From the NCBI GenBank assembly GCA_934654625.1, contig CAKUGM010000030.1:1-19520 (forward strand): a DNA stretch of 19,520 nt, in the 5' to 3' direction. Source of the DNA: an uncultured Collinsella sp. Lineage in GTDB: Bacteria > Actinomycetota > Coriobacteriia > Coriobacteriales > Coriobacteriaceae. Positions within the stretch are counted from its first letter, which is position 1. Each line of letters begins with the position of its first letter. The notes under the pieces were generated by a model, which worked only from the letters and a program-made list of their open reading frames with translations, was not told the DNA's origin and did no database searches. Positions 1-7,409 of this stretch are shown here, one piece after another. The position numbers were made by a program, and so were the translations under genes.

Positions 1-41
1 GCCCTGGCTTCCGCCCCGCCAACGCCTGCAAGGGGCTGTAG
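1..41 (+). CDS. Possible 3' tip of a convergent gene
   Basis: Reading from base 3 gives PGFRPANACKGL followed by TAG at 39-41. Only the last dozen codons could lie in the window, so no function can be given. The main support is symmetry: the convergent gene on the other strand also ends in KGL-stop, using the identical bases, and both stop codons sit inside one inverted repeat (28-131). The frame could equally be open by chance over so short a stretch. Confidence 0.25.
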   Translation, partial: PGFRPANACKGL

Positions 42-131
42 TGCCGCAGGTTGCCCCGAAAGACAAGGGCATGCGCCTTGGGGCGATGCCCGCAGGCTTG
101 AGGGGCAAGATGCGGCACTACAGCCCCTTGC
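28..131. repeat. Large nested inverted repeat spanning two convergent gene ends
   Basis: Perfect 21-bp arms lie at 28-48 and 111-131. Each is followed inward by a 3-base mismatch and a further 6-bp pair (TGCCCC 52-57 with GGGGCA 102-107). Inside the loop is a second hairpin, GGGCAT 67-72 with ATGCCC 86-91, plus a CGCC/GGCG pair. The arms contain the last codons and stop of the minus-strand gene and of a possible plus-strand gene. There is no T-run, so it is not a textbook intrinsic terminator, though a bidirectional transcription or RNA-stability barrier is plausible. Confidence 0.8.
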
Positions 132-1146
132 GGCGGAAGAGGGTGTAGGCGTGGGCTTTAAGCCTCGTCGCCCTGATGATGCCTTCGTACTTCATCATGC
201 GCAGATGCGGAAAAGCATTGAAGAAGCGCAGGTCGCGCTTGGAAATCGAGATCTTACGCGCCGGGCGCTTGGGCAGGCGCGGACGAGGCGCCGCATCCGC
301 AAGGCGCTGTGCAGCCATGCGCACGCCGCGGGCACCGTCGGCGATAAACGACGGTATCTCGACCTTCTCGCGCAAAGAATCCATCACCGCATCGGAGATT
401 TCGAGCAGCCAACCGTTGATGGCGCGACCACGCACATGCGCCGTCTGCGCAGAATCGAGCGCCGTCTCTGGAATGCGCTCGACCAGCGAGTCCGAAGCGT
501 CTTTGAGCGAATCGTTGATGCGGTCGGCAAGCTCGCTGCGCAACTCCTCCAGCGAGGCGGACAGGCGCCGGAAGCTCGCCATCGACGACGCCGCATCAAT
601 CACAATCACCACCAGCGCGGCCACGGCAAGCATTCTCACCACCCACACCGGCATCGACGCAAGCAACCCCAAGAGCGCCGGCTCGGCAACACGGCAAATG
701 AGCACGCAGCCCGCGCCGAACATCAAAAAGCCGTATAGGCATATGCGCCCCTGAAAATTGAGCGGCATGTCGGAATAGTCCCAAAAGCGTGCGTGGGTCG
801 TAACCTCGAGAATCACGCCCACAAGGTATTCAACGCAACAGCACAGCGCGCCTGCCGCCAAAAACTGCACCGGCACGCTTTCGATGCCGCGCAGCGCGAA
901 CCAGCAGACGAGCGCCCCCACGCCGTAAATGGGACAGCATGGTCCCAGCAAGAACCCGCTGTTGGCAAACGAACCATGGTTGAGCATGGCACAGACCGTC
1001 GACTCCCACAGCCATCCCGCAAACCCGTACACCATAAAAGAGAGCACAAGCGCTGAAAGCGGAACGCCCGGGATGGAAATCGCAACTTGAATAGCCAACA
1101 CTACAGGAGTGAGCGCTGCCATTGCAGGCCTCAATACTCCGTTCAT
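118..1146 (-). CDS. Putative ABC-transporter type IV membrane protein (PF06541 family)
   Basis: 342-residue membrane protein of the ABC_trans_CmpB/PF06541 type, a widespread family in Firmicutes and Coriobacteriia with no proven transport role. About five hydrophobic segments fill residues 10-185. Family hallmarks are visible: GFLLGPCCPIYG (64-75), EYLVGVILE (106-114), HARFWDYS (118-125) and PLNFQGRICL (128-137). The remaining 150 residues form a charged, probably cytosolic tail with a helical stretch around 195-225 and a very basic end. The ATG start has a purine-rich AAAGGGG site upstream and overlaps the stop of the HD-domain gene by 4 bases (ATGA), so the two are likely translationally coupled. 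Family assignment is firm; function is unknown. Confidence 0.85.
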   Translation of the reverse strand: MNGVLRPAMAALTPVVLAIQVAISIPGVPLSALVLSFMVYGFAGWLWESTVCAMLNHGSFANSGFLLGPCCPIYGVGALVCWFALRGIESVPVQFLAAGALCCCVEYLVGVILEVTTHARFWDYSDMPLNFQGRICLYGFLMFGAGCVLICRVAEPALLGLLASMPVWVVRMLAVAALVVIVIDAASSMASFRRLSASLEELRSELADRINDSLKDASDSLVERIPETALDSAQTAHVRGRAINGWLLEISDAVMDSLREKVEIPSFIADGARGVRMAAQRLADAAPRPRLPKRPARKISISKRDLRFFNAFPHLRMMKYEGIIRATRLKAHAYTLFRRKGL

Positions 1147-1679
1147 GCGCGCTTCCCCTTTCGTTTTGCCTGGAGACAGCTGCCAACGCGCCCATCGATC
1201 GTCTCACCCAGCGCACACGCCTTATCGGCCAGGCAGACAATCCACGCTTCGCGGCACGCAGGCGGAATCGGCACGAGGGGAAACATATGGCGGACGATGA
1301 TATTGCGCTCAAGGGGCGAAAGATCGAAGTCCTCCTCGGCACGTCGCAAAGCGGCATACGGATGCCTAAATCCGTGAAGACGATGGCTCGGATCGGGGTC
1401 ATGCCAGTCGTAGAGAAAATAATCATGCAGGAGCGCGCCGCGCACCAAGGCGTGCGCATCAACCTTCACGCCCACGCGAGAAAGTGCGCTCGCCATGCGA
1501 ATACTTGTCTGCGCCACCGAGAGCACATGCTCATAAACCGAAACATCGCCATGTTGGATAAACGAACGCGTCAGTCCCAATCTGCCATCTTTTTCGAGCT
1601 GCAGGGCAACATCGTGCACATATGCCAAGGGATACTCTGGACAGAAGCGACTGCGACCAGACGTATGCCCCCTCTTCAT
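1143..1679 (-). CDS. HD-domain phosphohydrolase-like protein
   Basis: 178-residue soluble protein with the spaced His...HisAsp...Asp ligands of the HD metal-dependent phosphohydrolase superfamily: H51 in VYEHV, H85-D86 in GALLHDYFLYDWH, and D152 in CLADK, with a further HM at 131. The substrate cannot be told from sequence. The frame stays open for 52 codons further upstream. The start at 1679 is preferred because GGAGGT lies 4 bases before this ATG and the extra residues look unlike a protein family. A second GGAGGT sits 9 bases further upstream. The gene is first of a two-gene unit with the PF06541 membrane protein. A CATAAT -10-like box is visible at 1750-1755 on this strand, without a convincing -35. 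Confidence 0.85.
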   Translation of the reverse strand: MKRGHTSGRSRFCPEYPLAYVHDVALQLEKDGRLGLTRSFIQHGDVSVYEHVLSVAQTSIRMASALSRVGVKVDAHALVRGALLHDYFLYDWHDPDPSHRLHGFRHPYAALRRAEEDFDLSPLERNIIVRHMFPLVPIPPACREAWIVCLADKACALGETIDGRVGSCLQAKRKGKRA

Positions 1680-1933
1680 ATGCACCTCCAGACCTCCAGG
1701 CATCAATCGTTCCGCAGCGTTTTCACCCGCGGCATGCAGACGGTTTTTTATTATGCCCACAGTACGGCGTGCGAACACGGTCTCATACGAGAAAGAACGC
1801 TGCGCGCAAAACGTGCACCCATCGTTGCACAGCAAAAAGCCAATGTTAATTAAAAAACTAAGGCGGCGCCTTGCGCGCGACGCATCTACTATCTATCTGT
1901 TTGACGCACTGGATATTGATAGGATTTGATCAT
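1680..1933. promoter_or_regulatory. Divergent intergenic region between HD gene and MFS gene
   Basis: This 254-base gap must hold promoters for both divergent units. It contains an AT-rich block (TTAATTAAAAAA, 1846-1857) directly followed by a perfect 13-base inverted repeat, AAGGCG-G-CGCCTT (1860-1872), 61 bases before the MFS start codon. That position suits an operator, but no regulator gene is adjacent, and the identity of any binding protein is unknown. No convincing gene or RNA was seen here. Confidence 0.4.
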
Positions 1934-3154
1934 TTGAACAGTTCGACTCTTCGCACCGCGACCCCCAATCCCAAACACGCGCGTCTGTGCCTTGCCCTTC
2001 TCGTCCTACTCGCCTTTTCGCTCGGATGCTCCGAATTCGTCGTCATCGGCATCGAGTCCGACCTCGCAAATGGGTTTGGCGTCTCGATTTCCACGATCGG
2101 ACAGCTCATCAGCCTGTTCGCCCTTCCCTACGCCGTCTGCACTCCGCTGCTTGCCCTTACGACGGGTCGCTTTAAGCGCTACCGACTTTTGCTTGTATAC
2201 GCCGCGCTGTTCTGCCTGGGCAACCTTATGTCAGCCGCGGCCCAAACTTACGAGATGCTTCTTGCCGCTCGTATCCTCATCGGCTCGGTATCGGGCGCAC
2301 TGCTCGCCGAGGGCATAACGTTTATCCCCGAGCTGGTCTCGCCCAAGCGCATGTCCCTCGTCATCTCCATCGTATACGCGGCATACTCCGTTGCCATGGT
2401 CATCGTGACCTCCGTGGGAAAAATCGTTGCCGACACCATGGGTTGGCACTATGTAATGGACGGCGTCTTTGTGCTCGCAATTCTTGTTTGCGTGGCGATC
2501 GCAGCCGTCATGCCGCGCTCTGGAGAAACCGATGAAGCGGCATCCTTTGCCGAACAGGTGCGCCTGTTCGGCGAGCCCAGCATCATCTTCGGCATGCTCA
2601 TCTTCGTCTTTGGTGTGGGGTCGGTGTACACCTTTTATGGCTACATCACACCCTATCTCGAGCAGATTTTGGACATGAGTACCGTCGAGACGAGCACCAC
2701 GCTCATGGTGTATGGCGGCTTTTGTTTGCTCTCGAACATTCTTGCCGGATGGATCGACACTCGCTTTGGAATCAAGGCCCTTTTGGTGACGTTCTTGATG
2801 CAAGCAGCGGTACTCTTTGGCCTATTCGTGGTCCAAGGTTCCATGCCCGTGGCCCTTGTGTTGGTATTCTGCTTGGCCACCTTGATGTATCTGTCTTCAG
2901 TTCCGTGCGTCTCGCTTTTCATGCGCGTAGCACGCAGACGGCATCCCAAGGCGCTCACACTCGCAAGTTCGCTGGAGCCCATGGCGTTCAACGTGGGCAT
3001 CTCGTTTGGCACCGCCGTCGGCGGTTGGGTTGCGGCGCAGGCAGGCATCGCTCACGAAGGAGCCATGGGAGCGGTCCTCGCGCTCATCGCCTTCGCCCTG
3101 GTGCTCGCAACGATACGATGCTCGCAAAAACAAAAGACGGCACCCGCAGTTTAA
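1934..3154 (+). CDS. MFS transporter, DHA1-type drug/sugar efflux permease
   Basis: 406-residue polytopic membrane protein of the major facilitator superfamily, resembling the AraJ/YdhP branch of DHA1 proton-coupled exporters. The first helix carries the branch signature CSEFVVIGI. The loop after helix 2 carries TTGRFKRYRLLL, corresponding to MFS motif A. Helix 4 begins LAARILIGSVSGALLAEG, and about 12 hydrophobic segments follow to the end. The substrate is not predictable. The start chosen is TTG at 1934, with AGGA nine bases upstream. A TTG at 1871 would add 21 residues but lacks a ribosome site and would swallow the palindrome at 1860-1872. The gene stands alone on the plus strand and ends in a strong hairpin terminator. 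Confidence 0.85.
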   Translation: MNSSTLRTATPNPKHARLCLALLVLLAFSLGCSEFVVIGIESDLANGFGVSISTIGQLISLFALPYAVCTPLLALTTGRFKRYRLLLVYAALFCLGNLMSAAAQTYEMLLAARILIGSVSGALLAEGITFIPELVSPKRMSLVISIVYAAYSVAMVIVTSVGKIVADTMGWHYVMDGVFVLAILVCVAIAAVMPRSGETDEAASFAEQVRLFGEPSIIFGMLIFVFGVGSVYTFYGYITPYLEQILDMSTVETSTTLMVYGGFCLLSNILAGWIDTRFGIKALLVTFLMQAAVLFGLFVVQGSMPVALVLVFCLATLMYLSSVPCVSLFMRVARRRHPKALTLASSLEPMAFNVGISFGTAVGGWVAAQAGIAHEGAMGAVLALIAFALVLATIRCSQKQKTAPAV

Positions 3155-3169
3155 TCGCGGTAAAGCACA

Positions 3170-3201
3170 AAAAGGCGCTGGGCTTTCACCCGGCGCCTTT
3201 T
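3170..3201. terminator. Bidirectional intrinsic terminator between MFS and adh genes
   Basis: A 13-bp stem runs from AAAAGGCGCTGGG (3170-3182) to CCCGGCGCCTTTT (3189-3201) with a 6-base loop and one G-T pair in the middle. The plus strand continues TTTTCTT and the minus strand reads TTTTTG, so it can end both the plus-strand MFS transcript (15 bases after its stop) and the minus-strand alcohol dehydrogenase transcript. Confidence 0.85.
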
Positions 3202-3285
3202 CTTGTAACAGGCATGCTTGCCACGTTTAGCAGGCAAGTCGGATTGGCTCGCGCACGTGGCGAAACCGCAGGAGTCCTCTATCCG

Positions 3286-4491
3286 CTAGTCGACCCAAGA
3301 CGCCTTGAGGATATTCACCACATCGTCATGGGTGAGCTGCACCGGGTCGTGTGCAAACAGGGCGTCATTGGTGGCGAGGGCATTGCTCGCCATGGCGTCG
3401 AACTCGCCGGGCGCTATGCCCCAATCGCTCATCTTAAGATCGCCCATGTTGCACTCGTCAATCAGGCGCTCCAACTCGACGATAAAATCCTCAGGTTTGC
3501 TGGCAAGCCAGTTGCCCATCAAGCGCGCCATGTCGACGTAACGGTCGTCGCACACGTGAGCGTCGATCATATGCTGATGGTAGGCTGCGCTAATCATGAT
3601 GAGGCCGGCACCGTGCGGCAGGTCATGATGGTGCGCGCTCATGGCGTGCTCCGTTCCATGGCAACCCGCGCAGCCCGAGCACACCATGGCGTAGCCACCC
3701 AGGGTATTGGCTAGAGCGAGTTGCGTGCGCGCCTGAAGATCAAAACCATCCGCCACGCACGTGGGGAGCGCCGCCGCAGCGTTCCTGATGCCCTCGCGGC
3801 AGACGATGTCGCCCATAGGACTATGCGCGTTGTTGATATAGCACTCCACGCAATGGAACAAAGCGTCGAAACCCTGAAACGCCGTAAGACGGGAAGGGAC
3901 CGTGAGCATAAGCTCCGGGTCGACCACCGAAAGACGCGGAAACAGGCGGGGGTTCCCCAGGCGAAGCTTCTCGTCGGTCTCTTCGCAGGACAGCACGGCG
4001 CCCGCGTCGACCTCCGAGCCGGTGCCCGCCGTCGTGGTCACGCATACCAGGGGCAGAGGATCGTTGGGAATGGGAAGGCCCTTGGCAGTGCCGCCCATAA
4101 CGTAATCCCAGATATCGCCGGCGACCTCGTTGCCATCGGCGTCGTGCCCGGGATTAGCCGCAATCACGCAAATGCCCTTGCAGCCGTCCATCACGGAGCC
4201 ACCACCCAGCGCAAGCACGAAATCGCAGCCCTCCGTGCGCGCCATCCATCCGCCGGCGTTCACGGTGCCGCGCAGGGGATTGGGTTCGATGCGATTAAAG
4301 AGGATATGCTCCACTCCGGCGCGATCGAGCTGCTCTTCCACGCGGGCAAGATAGCCGTTTGCCTTAACGGACCTGCCGCCCGTAGTGACCAAAAGCGCGC
4401 GCTTTCCCGGTAGAGCTTGATCTCCCAGTTCGTTGAGTTTACCCGGTCCAAACAGCAAGCGCGTGGGGGCGTAATAATTGAACGATTCCAT
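3286..4491 (-). CDS. Iron-containing alcohol dehydrogenase
   Basis: 401-residue group III (Fe-type) alcohol dehydrogenase, a cytosolic NAD(P)-dependent oxidoreductase. The N-terminal half has the nucleotide-binding GGGS (96-99) followed by D102 and K105, and TTTAGTGSEV (152-161). The C-terminal half carries the metal ligands: D209 and H213 in FDALFH, H282 in GTEHAMSA, and H293 in DLPHGAG. The substrate is unknown; butanol/lactaldehyde-type reductases in fermentation are the usual roles. The start at 4491 (MESFNYYAPT, where family homology begins) is chosen over an open extension of 65 codons with no family similarity; AAGGGA lies upstream. A good promoter with an overlapping inverted repeat lies about 80 bases upstream, suggesting redox or repressor control. 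Confidence 0.9.
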   Translation of the reverse strand: MESFNYYAPTRLLFGPGKLNELGDQALPGKRALLVTTGGRSVKANGYLARVEEQLDRAGVEHILFNRIEPNPLRGTVNAGGWMARTEGCDFVLALGGGSVMDGCKGICVIAANPGHDADGNEVAGDIWDYVMGGTAKGLPIPNDPLPLVCVTTTAGTGSEVDAGAVLSCEETDEKLRLGNPRLFPRLSVVDPELMLTVPSRLTAFQGFDALFHCVECYINNAHSPMGDIVCREGIRNAAAALPTCVADGFDLQARTQLALANTLGGYAMVCSGCAGCHGTEHAMSAHHHDLPHGAGLIMISAAYHQHMIDAHVCDDRYVDMARLMGNWLASKPEDFIVELERLIDECNMGDLKMSDWGIAPGEFDAMASNALATNDALFAHDPVQLTHDDVVNILKASWVD

Positions 4492-4562
4492 GGGGAGATC
4501 CCTTCCCGTTGTCGACATCCATTCGCATTGTCGCGCCCGAGGCGCGGCACAGGTGGCTGAAG

Positions 4563-4597
4563 CTGTGCAAAGTACACAAATAGTCACATTGATGTAA
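4563..4597 (-). promoter_or_regulatory. Promoter of the alcohol dehydrogenase with an overlapping inverted repeat
   Basis: On the minus strand TTACAT (4592-4597) and TACTTT (4569-4574) are separated by exactly 17 bases, a credible sigma-70 promoter. The -10 is flanked by TTGTG and CACAG (4563-4579), a 17-base near-palindrome resembling the TTGTG...CACAA half-sites of Rex or CRP/FNR-family regulators. Binding here would block polymerase. The regulator identity is a guess. Confidence 0.45.
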
Positions 4598-4700
4598 CGC
4601 TTCTTATTCGCTGGGCCACAAGTCGGCGATACCGCGCAAGAACCTCGGCGCTTTATGTGGCAATTATTCGAGCTACCGCAGCTCAATCAGGCAAATCGGG

Positions 4701-5267
4701 CTAAACGTTGACCTGTTTGATATGGTTGCCACGCACCAAAAAGGCGCGGCGTGCGAGCTTCATCATAGGCAGGTCAATCATGTTGTCGCTGTAAAACTCA
4801 TCGGGCACGGCGTCGGGACCAAACATCTCACGAAATATCTTGACCTTATTGGTTCCAAAATTGAGGTGCTCAAGCTCAAGGGTCTCGCGGTTGACCGTCG
4901 AGCAGACCATAGTCTTGACGCCCAGGCGCCTCTGGATCTCGTTCATGGTGTAGTCGAACGAACCGGTCATGATCACATCATCGGGCTGCGGATGGTACCA
5001 GTGCTTGATCTTGTGCATATGCGCATCCCAAAAGGCGCTCACCATGCCGTCGATATCGTCAAACGAATTCAGATACGCCTTGAGGTACTTACCCATGGCG
5101 CGCTCAAGTTCCTCCAGCGTGCATTTTTCCTTGGAATAGCGCATGCCGTAGTAAGCAAGCGGCGGGACAAAACGCACGACCTTCGGGTTGTACTTAAGCG
5201 AAAACAGGTAAAAGTCGTAGGGGCTCTCGCCGTCGTAGATGGTGTTGTCGAAATCAAAAACGCGCAT
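4701..5267 (-). CDS. HAD-superfamily hydrolase (phosphoserine phosphatase-like, subfamily IB)
   Basis: 188-residue HAD phosphatase. Motif I is FDFDNT at the very N terminus (D5 nucleophile, D7 acid/base), motif II probably T101-G-S103, motif III K141/K143 in TNKVKIF, and motif IV YSDNMIDLP (D161, D165). A helical cap of about 80 residues sits between motifs I and II, as in SerB-like IB phosphatases. The natural substrate cannot be named. ATG at 5267 is fixed by motif I. The purine-rich AAAAGGA lies 12 bases upstream, rather far. It lies 209 bases upstream of the alcohol dehydrogenase on the same strand, with a weak 5-bp hairpin (4670-4684) between, so partial co-transcription is possible. Confidence 0.85.
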   Translation of the reverse strand: MRVFDFDNTIYDGESPYDFYLFSLKYNPKVVRFVPPLAYYGMRYSKEKCTLEELERAMGKYLKAYLNSFDDIDGMVSAFWDAHMHKIKHWYHPQPDDVIMTGSFDYTMNEIQRRLGVKTMVCSTVNRETLELEHLNFGTNKVKIFREMFGPDAVPDEFYSDNMIDLPMMKLARRAFLVRGNHIKQVNV

Positions 5268-5310
5268 GCGCGGGCACGGTCCTTTTCAATCGCAAAAGCT
5301 CTCGCCTTTA

Positions 5311-5341
5311 ACTATATCCAACTTCCGTGCCCGGCATTCAA
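5311..5341 (-). promoter_or_regulatory. Candidate promoter of the HAD gene
   Basis: Minus-strand TTGAAT (5336-5341) and TATAGT (5311-5316) match five and five of six sigma-70 consensus bases, but the spacer is 19 bases, slightly long. The predicted transcript would start about 35-40 bases before the ATG at 5267. Confidence 0.4.
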
Positions 5342-5409
5342 GCGCGTACAGAACCGTTACATGCGGCCCGGCGTGTCCGCATAGAGCAAAATGTGTAGAA
5401 CCCGTGAAA

Positions 5410-5445
5410 ATGTGACAAAATAAACCTGTCGATTTGCTGTCACAT
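5410..5445 (+). repeat. 36-bp intergenic repeat, copy 1
   Basis: ATGTGACA, core AAATAAACCTGTC, seven variable bases GATTTGC, then TGTCACAT. The terminal inverted repeat extends one more A/T pair (5409-5446). Its last base is the first base (on the plus strand) of the stop codon of the second ABC exporter gene. Read on the minus strand, the hairpin is followed by TTTTC, so here it might serve as that operon's terminator. Confidence 0.9.
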
Positions 5446-7409
5446 TAGTCGAGCTCTTTGAGGCCCTGGTAGAGCTGCCAGTACTCGCCGTGCTGAGCCA
5501 GCAGCTCCTCGTGCGTGCCACGCTCGACGATACGTCCGTGCTCCAAAACGATGATGGCGTTGGCGTTGCGCACGGTGGACAGGCGATGCGCGATCATGAA
5601 GGTCGTGCGACCGTCCATGATGCGGTCCATGCCCCGTTCGACAAGCTTCTCGGTACGCGTGTCGATACTCGACGTGGCTTCGTCCAAAATCAGCACCGGA
5701 GGATCGGCCACCGCCACGCGAGCGATGGCAAGCAGTTGCCGCTGCCCCTGGCTCAGATTCGCACCGTCGGACGTCACCATGGTGTCGTAACCGTGCGGCA
5801 TGCGGCGAATAAACGAGTCGGCACAGGCCGCACGCGCTGCCGCGTGCACCTCTTCATCGGTAGCATCGAGCTTACCGAAACGGATGTTGTCGGCAATAGT
5901 CCCCGTGAACAGGTGCGTGTCCTGCAGCACGATACCGAGGCTTCGGCGCAGGTCAGCCTTGGCGATGTTGCGCACATCGATGCCATCGAACGTGATTTCG
6001 CCCGCATCAAGCTCGTAGAAACGATTGATGAGGTTGGTGATGGTAGTCTTGCCGGCGCCGGTCGATCCCACAAAAGCGATCTTTTGACCCGGCTTGGCAA
6101 ACAGGTTGAGGTCGCGCAAAACCAGCTTCCCCGGCACGTAGCCAAAATCAACACCATGGAAGCGCACATCGCCGCGCAGCGGAACCGAGTCGATCGCGAG
6201 CAGCGTACCGTCCACGCCCGGCGCCGTACGCTGCGGGCGCGCACCCGACTCCTCGGCGTCTATCGCATGGTCGCCCGTCGAGGTGTGCTGTTCGCTAGCA
6301 CCCGCATCGGCCGCCACGGGCATGAGTTTGCCATAGGCCCCCAGGCCCTGACCCTCCGACAGCTTCCACGACCATTCATCCTCGCTATCCTGCTCAAGCG
6401 TCACGCGGCCCTCGTCGCACTCGCTCTCAAGCTCCATGGCGCCAAACAGGCGCTCGGCACCCGCAAGGGCATTGAGCAGGAAGTTTCCCAGCTGGGTCAC
6501 CTGGTTGAACGGCATCGCCGCCTGGCGCACGAACACCAGATAGCTCGCGAGCGCGCCCACGGTCGCCAGGCCGTGGATGGCGAGGATCGCGCCCACCACG
6601 GCAACAACCGCATAGTTCACGTACCCGATGCACACCGTGACCGGCACCATCGTCGCCGCATAGCTCTGTGCCGAGGTTCCCGCCTGGCGCAAGCCTTCGT
6701 TGCGGTCGGTAAACTCGGCAACATTTGCCTGCTCATGGTTAAAGACCTTGACGACCTTCTGCCCCGAGACCATCTCCTCGATATAGCCGTCAAGAGCACC
6801 GAGCGCCTTTTGCTGGCGTGCGTAGAACTTCTTGCTGCGCGTGCCCGAATAGCGCACGTGCGCCACGATTGCCGCATCGCATACCACGGTGATGAGCGTG
6901 AGACGCCAGTTGAGAATAAACATCAAGATGAGCGTTCCCACCGTCTGCACGGCAGCCTGGATCACCGTCGCGAAGCTATTGTTGAGCGCCTCGGAAACGG
7001 TATCGACGTCGTTGGTGAAAAAGCTCATGATGTCGCCCGCGCGCGTGCGGTCAAAATAGCCAAGTGGAAGCGTTTGAATATGCGCGAACAAGTCGCGACG
7101 AATGTCGAACACCACGCGTTGCGCCGCGCGAACCATGATCTGCGTGTAGCCCAAAGCGCACGCCACGCCCAGCGCGTAGATCGTGGCGGTAAGCGCGATA
7201 AGAGAGCCGAGCTTATCGGCATGACCCGTGGTAATCGCCGTCACGACGGGATTGATCATGTAGGTGCCCAGCAGGTTAGCGAGCGCCGACACGACGGCGA
7301 GAACGCTCACGATACCAAGCGAGATCTTGGCGTGCCCCATATAGGAAAGCACGCATCGCAGCGTGTGCTTGAGGTTTTCCGGATGCGCCTGAGCCGTAGT
7401 CTTAGGCAT
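5445..7409 (-). CDS. ABC exporter half-transporter, catalytically intact subunit
   Basis: 654-residue fused membrane/ATPase half-transporter. Six transmembrane helices span about residues 28-315, and the ATPase begins near 413. ATPase motifs are canonical: Walker A GSTGAGKTT (448-456), Q496, Walker B LILDE with catalytic E577, and H608. Its signature is LSQGQ (552-556) rather than LSGGQ, as in the TM288-type partner of heterodimeric exporters. An acidic linker of roughly 85 residues (325-412), rich in E, D and S, separates the two domains and is longer than usual. The ATG overlaps the end of the upstream ABC gene by 8 bases, preceded by GGGGAGG. The two subunits likely form one multidrug or lipid exporter regulated by the upstream MarR protein; the substrate is unknown. 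Confidence 0.92.
   Translation of the reverse strand: MPKTTAQAHPENLKHTLRCVLSYMGHAKISLGIVSVLAVVSALANLLGTYMINPVVTAITTGHADKLGSLIALTATIYALGVACALGYTQIMVRAAQRVVFDIRRDLFAHIQTLPLGYFDRTRAGDIMSFFTNDVDTVSEALNNSFATVIQAAVQTVGTLILMFILNWRLTLITVVCDAAIVAHVRYSGTRSKKFYARQQKALGALDGYIEEMVSGQKVVKVFNHEQANVAEFTDRNEGLRQAGTSAQSYAATMVPVTVCIGYVNYAVVAVVGAILAIHGLATVGALASYLVFVRQAAMPFNQVTQLGNFLLNALAGAERLFGAMELESECDEGRVTLEQDSEDEWSWKLSEGQGLGAYGKLMPVAADAGASEQHTSTGDHAIDAEESGARPQRTAPGVDGTLLAIDSVPLRGDVRFHGVDFGYVPGKLVLRDLNLFAKPGQKIAFVGSTGAGKTTITNLINRFYELDAGEITFDGIDVRNIAKADLRRSLGIVLQDTHLFTGTIADNIRFGKLDATDEEVHAAARAACADSFIRRMPHGYDTMVTSDGANLSQGQRQLLAIARVAVADPPVLILDEATSSIDTRTEKLVERGMDRIMDGRTTFMIAHRLSTVRNANAIIVLEHGRIVERGTHEELLAQHGEYWQLYQGLKELD

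Noticed and set aside
1680..1835. 52-codon extension of the HD protein with a CxxxCxxC-like start
   Set aside because: It has no ribosome site, contains the only AT-rich promoter-like bases for this operon, and an excellent GGAGGT precedes the internal ATG at 1679.
3608..3650. Short spacing between metal histidines in the alcohol dehydrogenase as a defect
   Set aside because: A shorter loop before PHGAG occurs in other iron-type dehydrogenase branches, and all four ligands are present.
4492..4686. 65-codon N-terminal extension of the alcohol dehydrogenase, cysteine-rich
   Set aside because: It covers the predicted promoter, and the family fold starts at MESFNYYAPT. The Cys residues come from GC-rich noncoding sequence.
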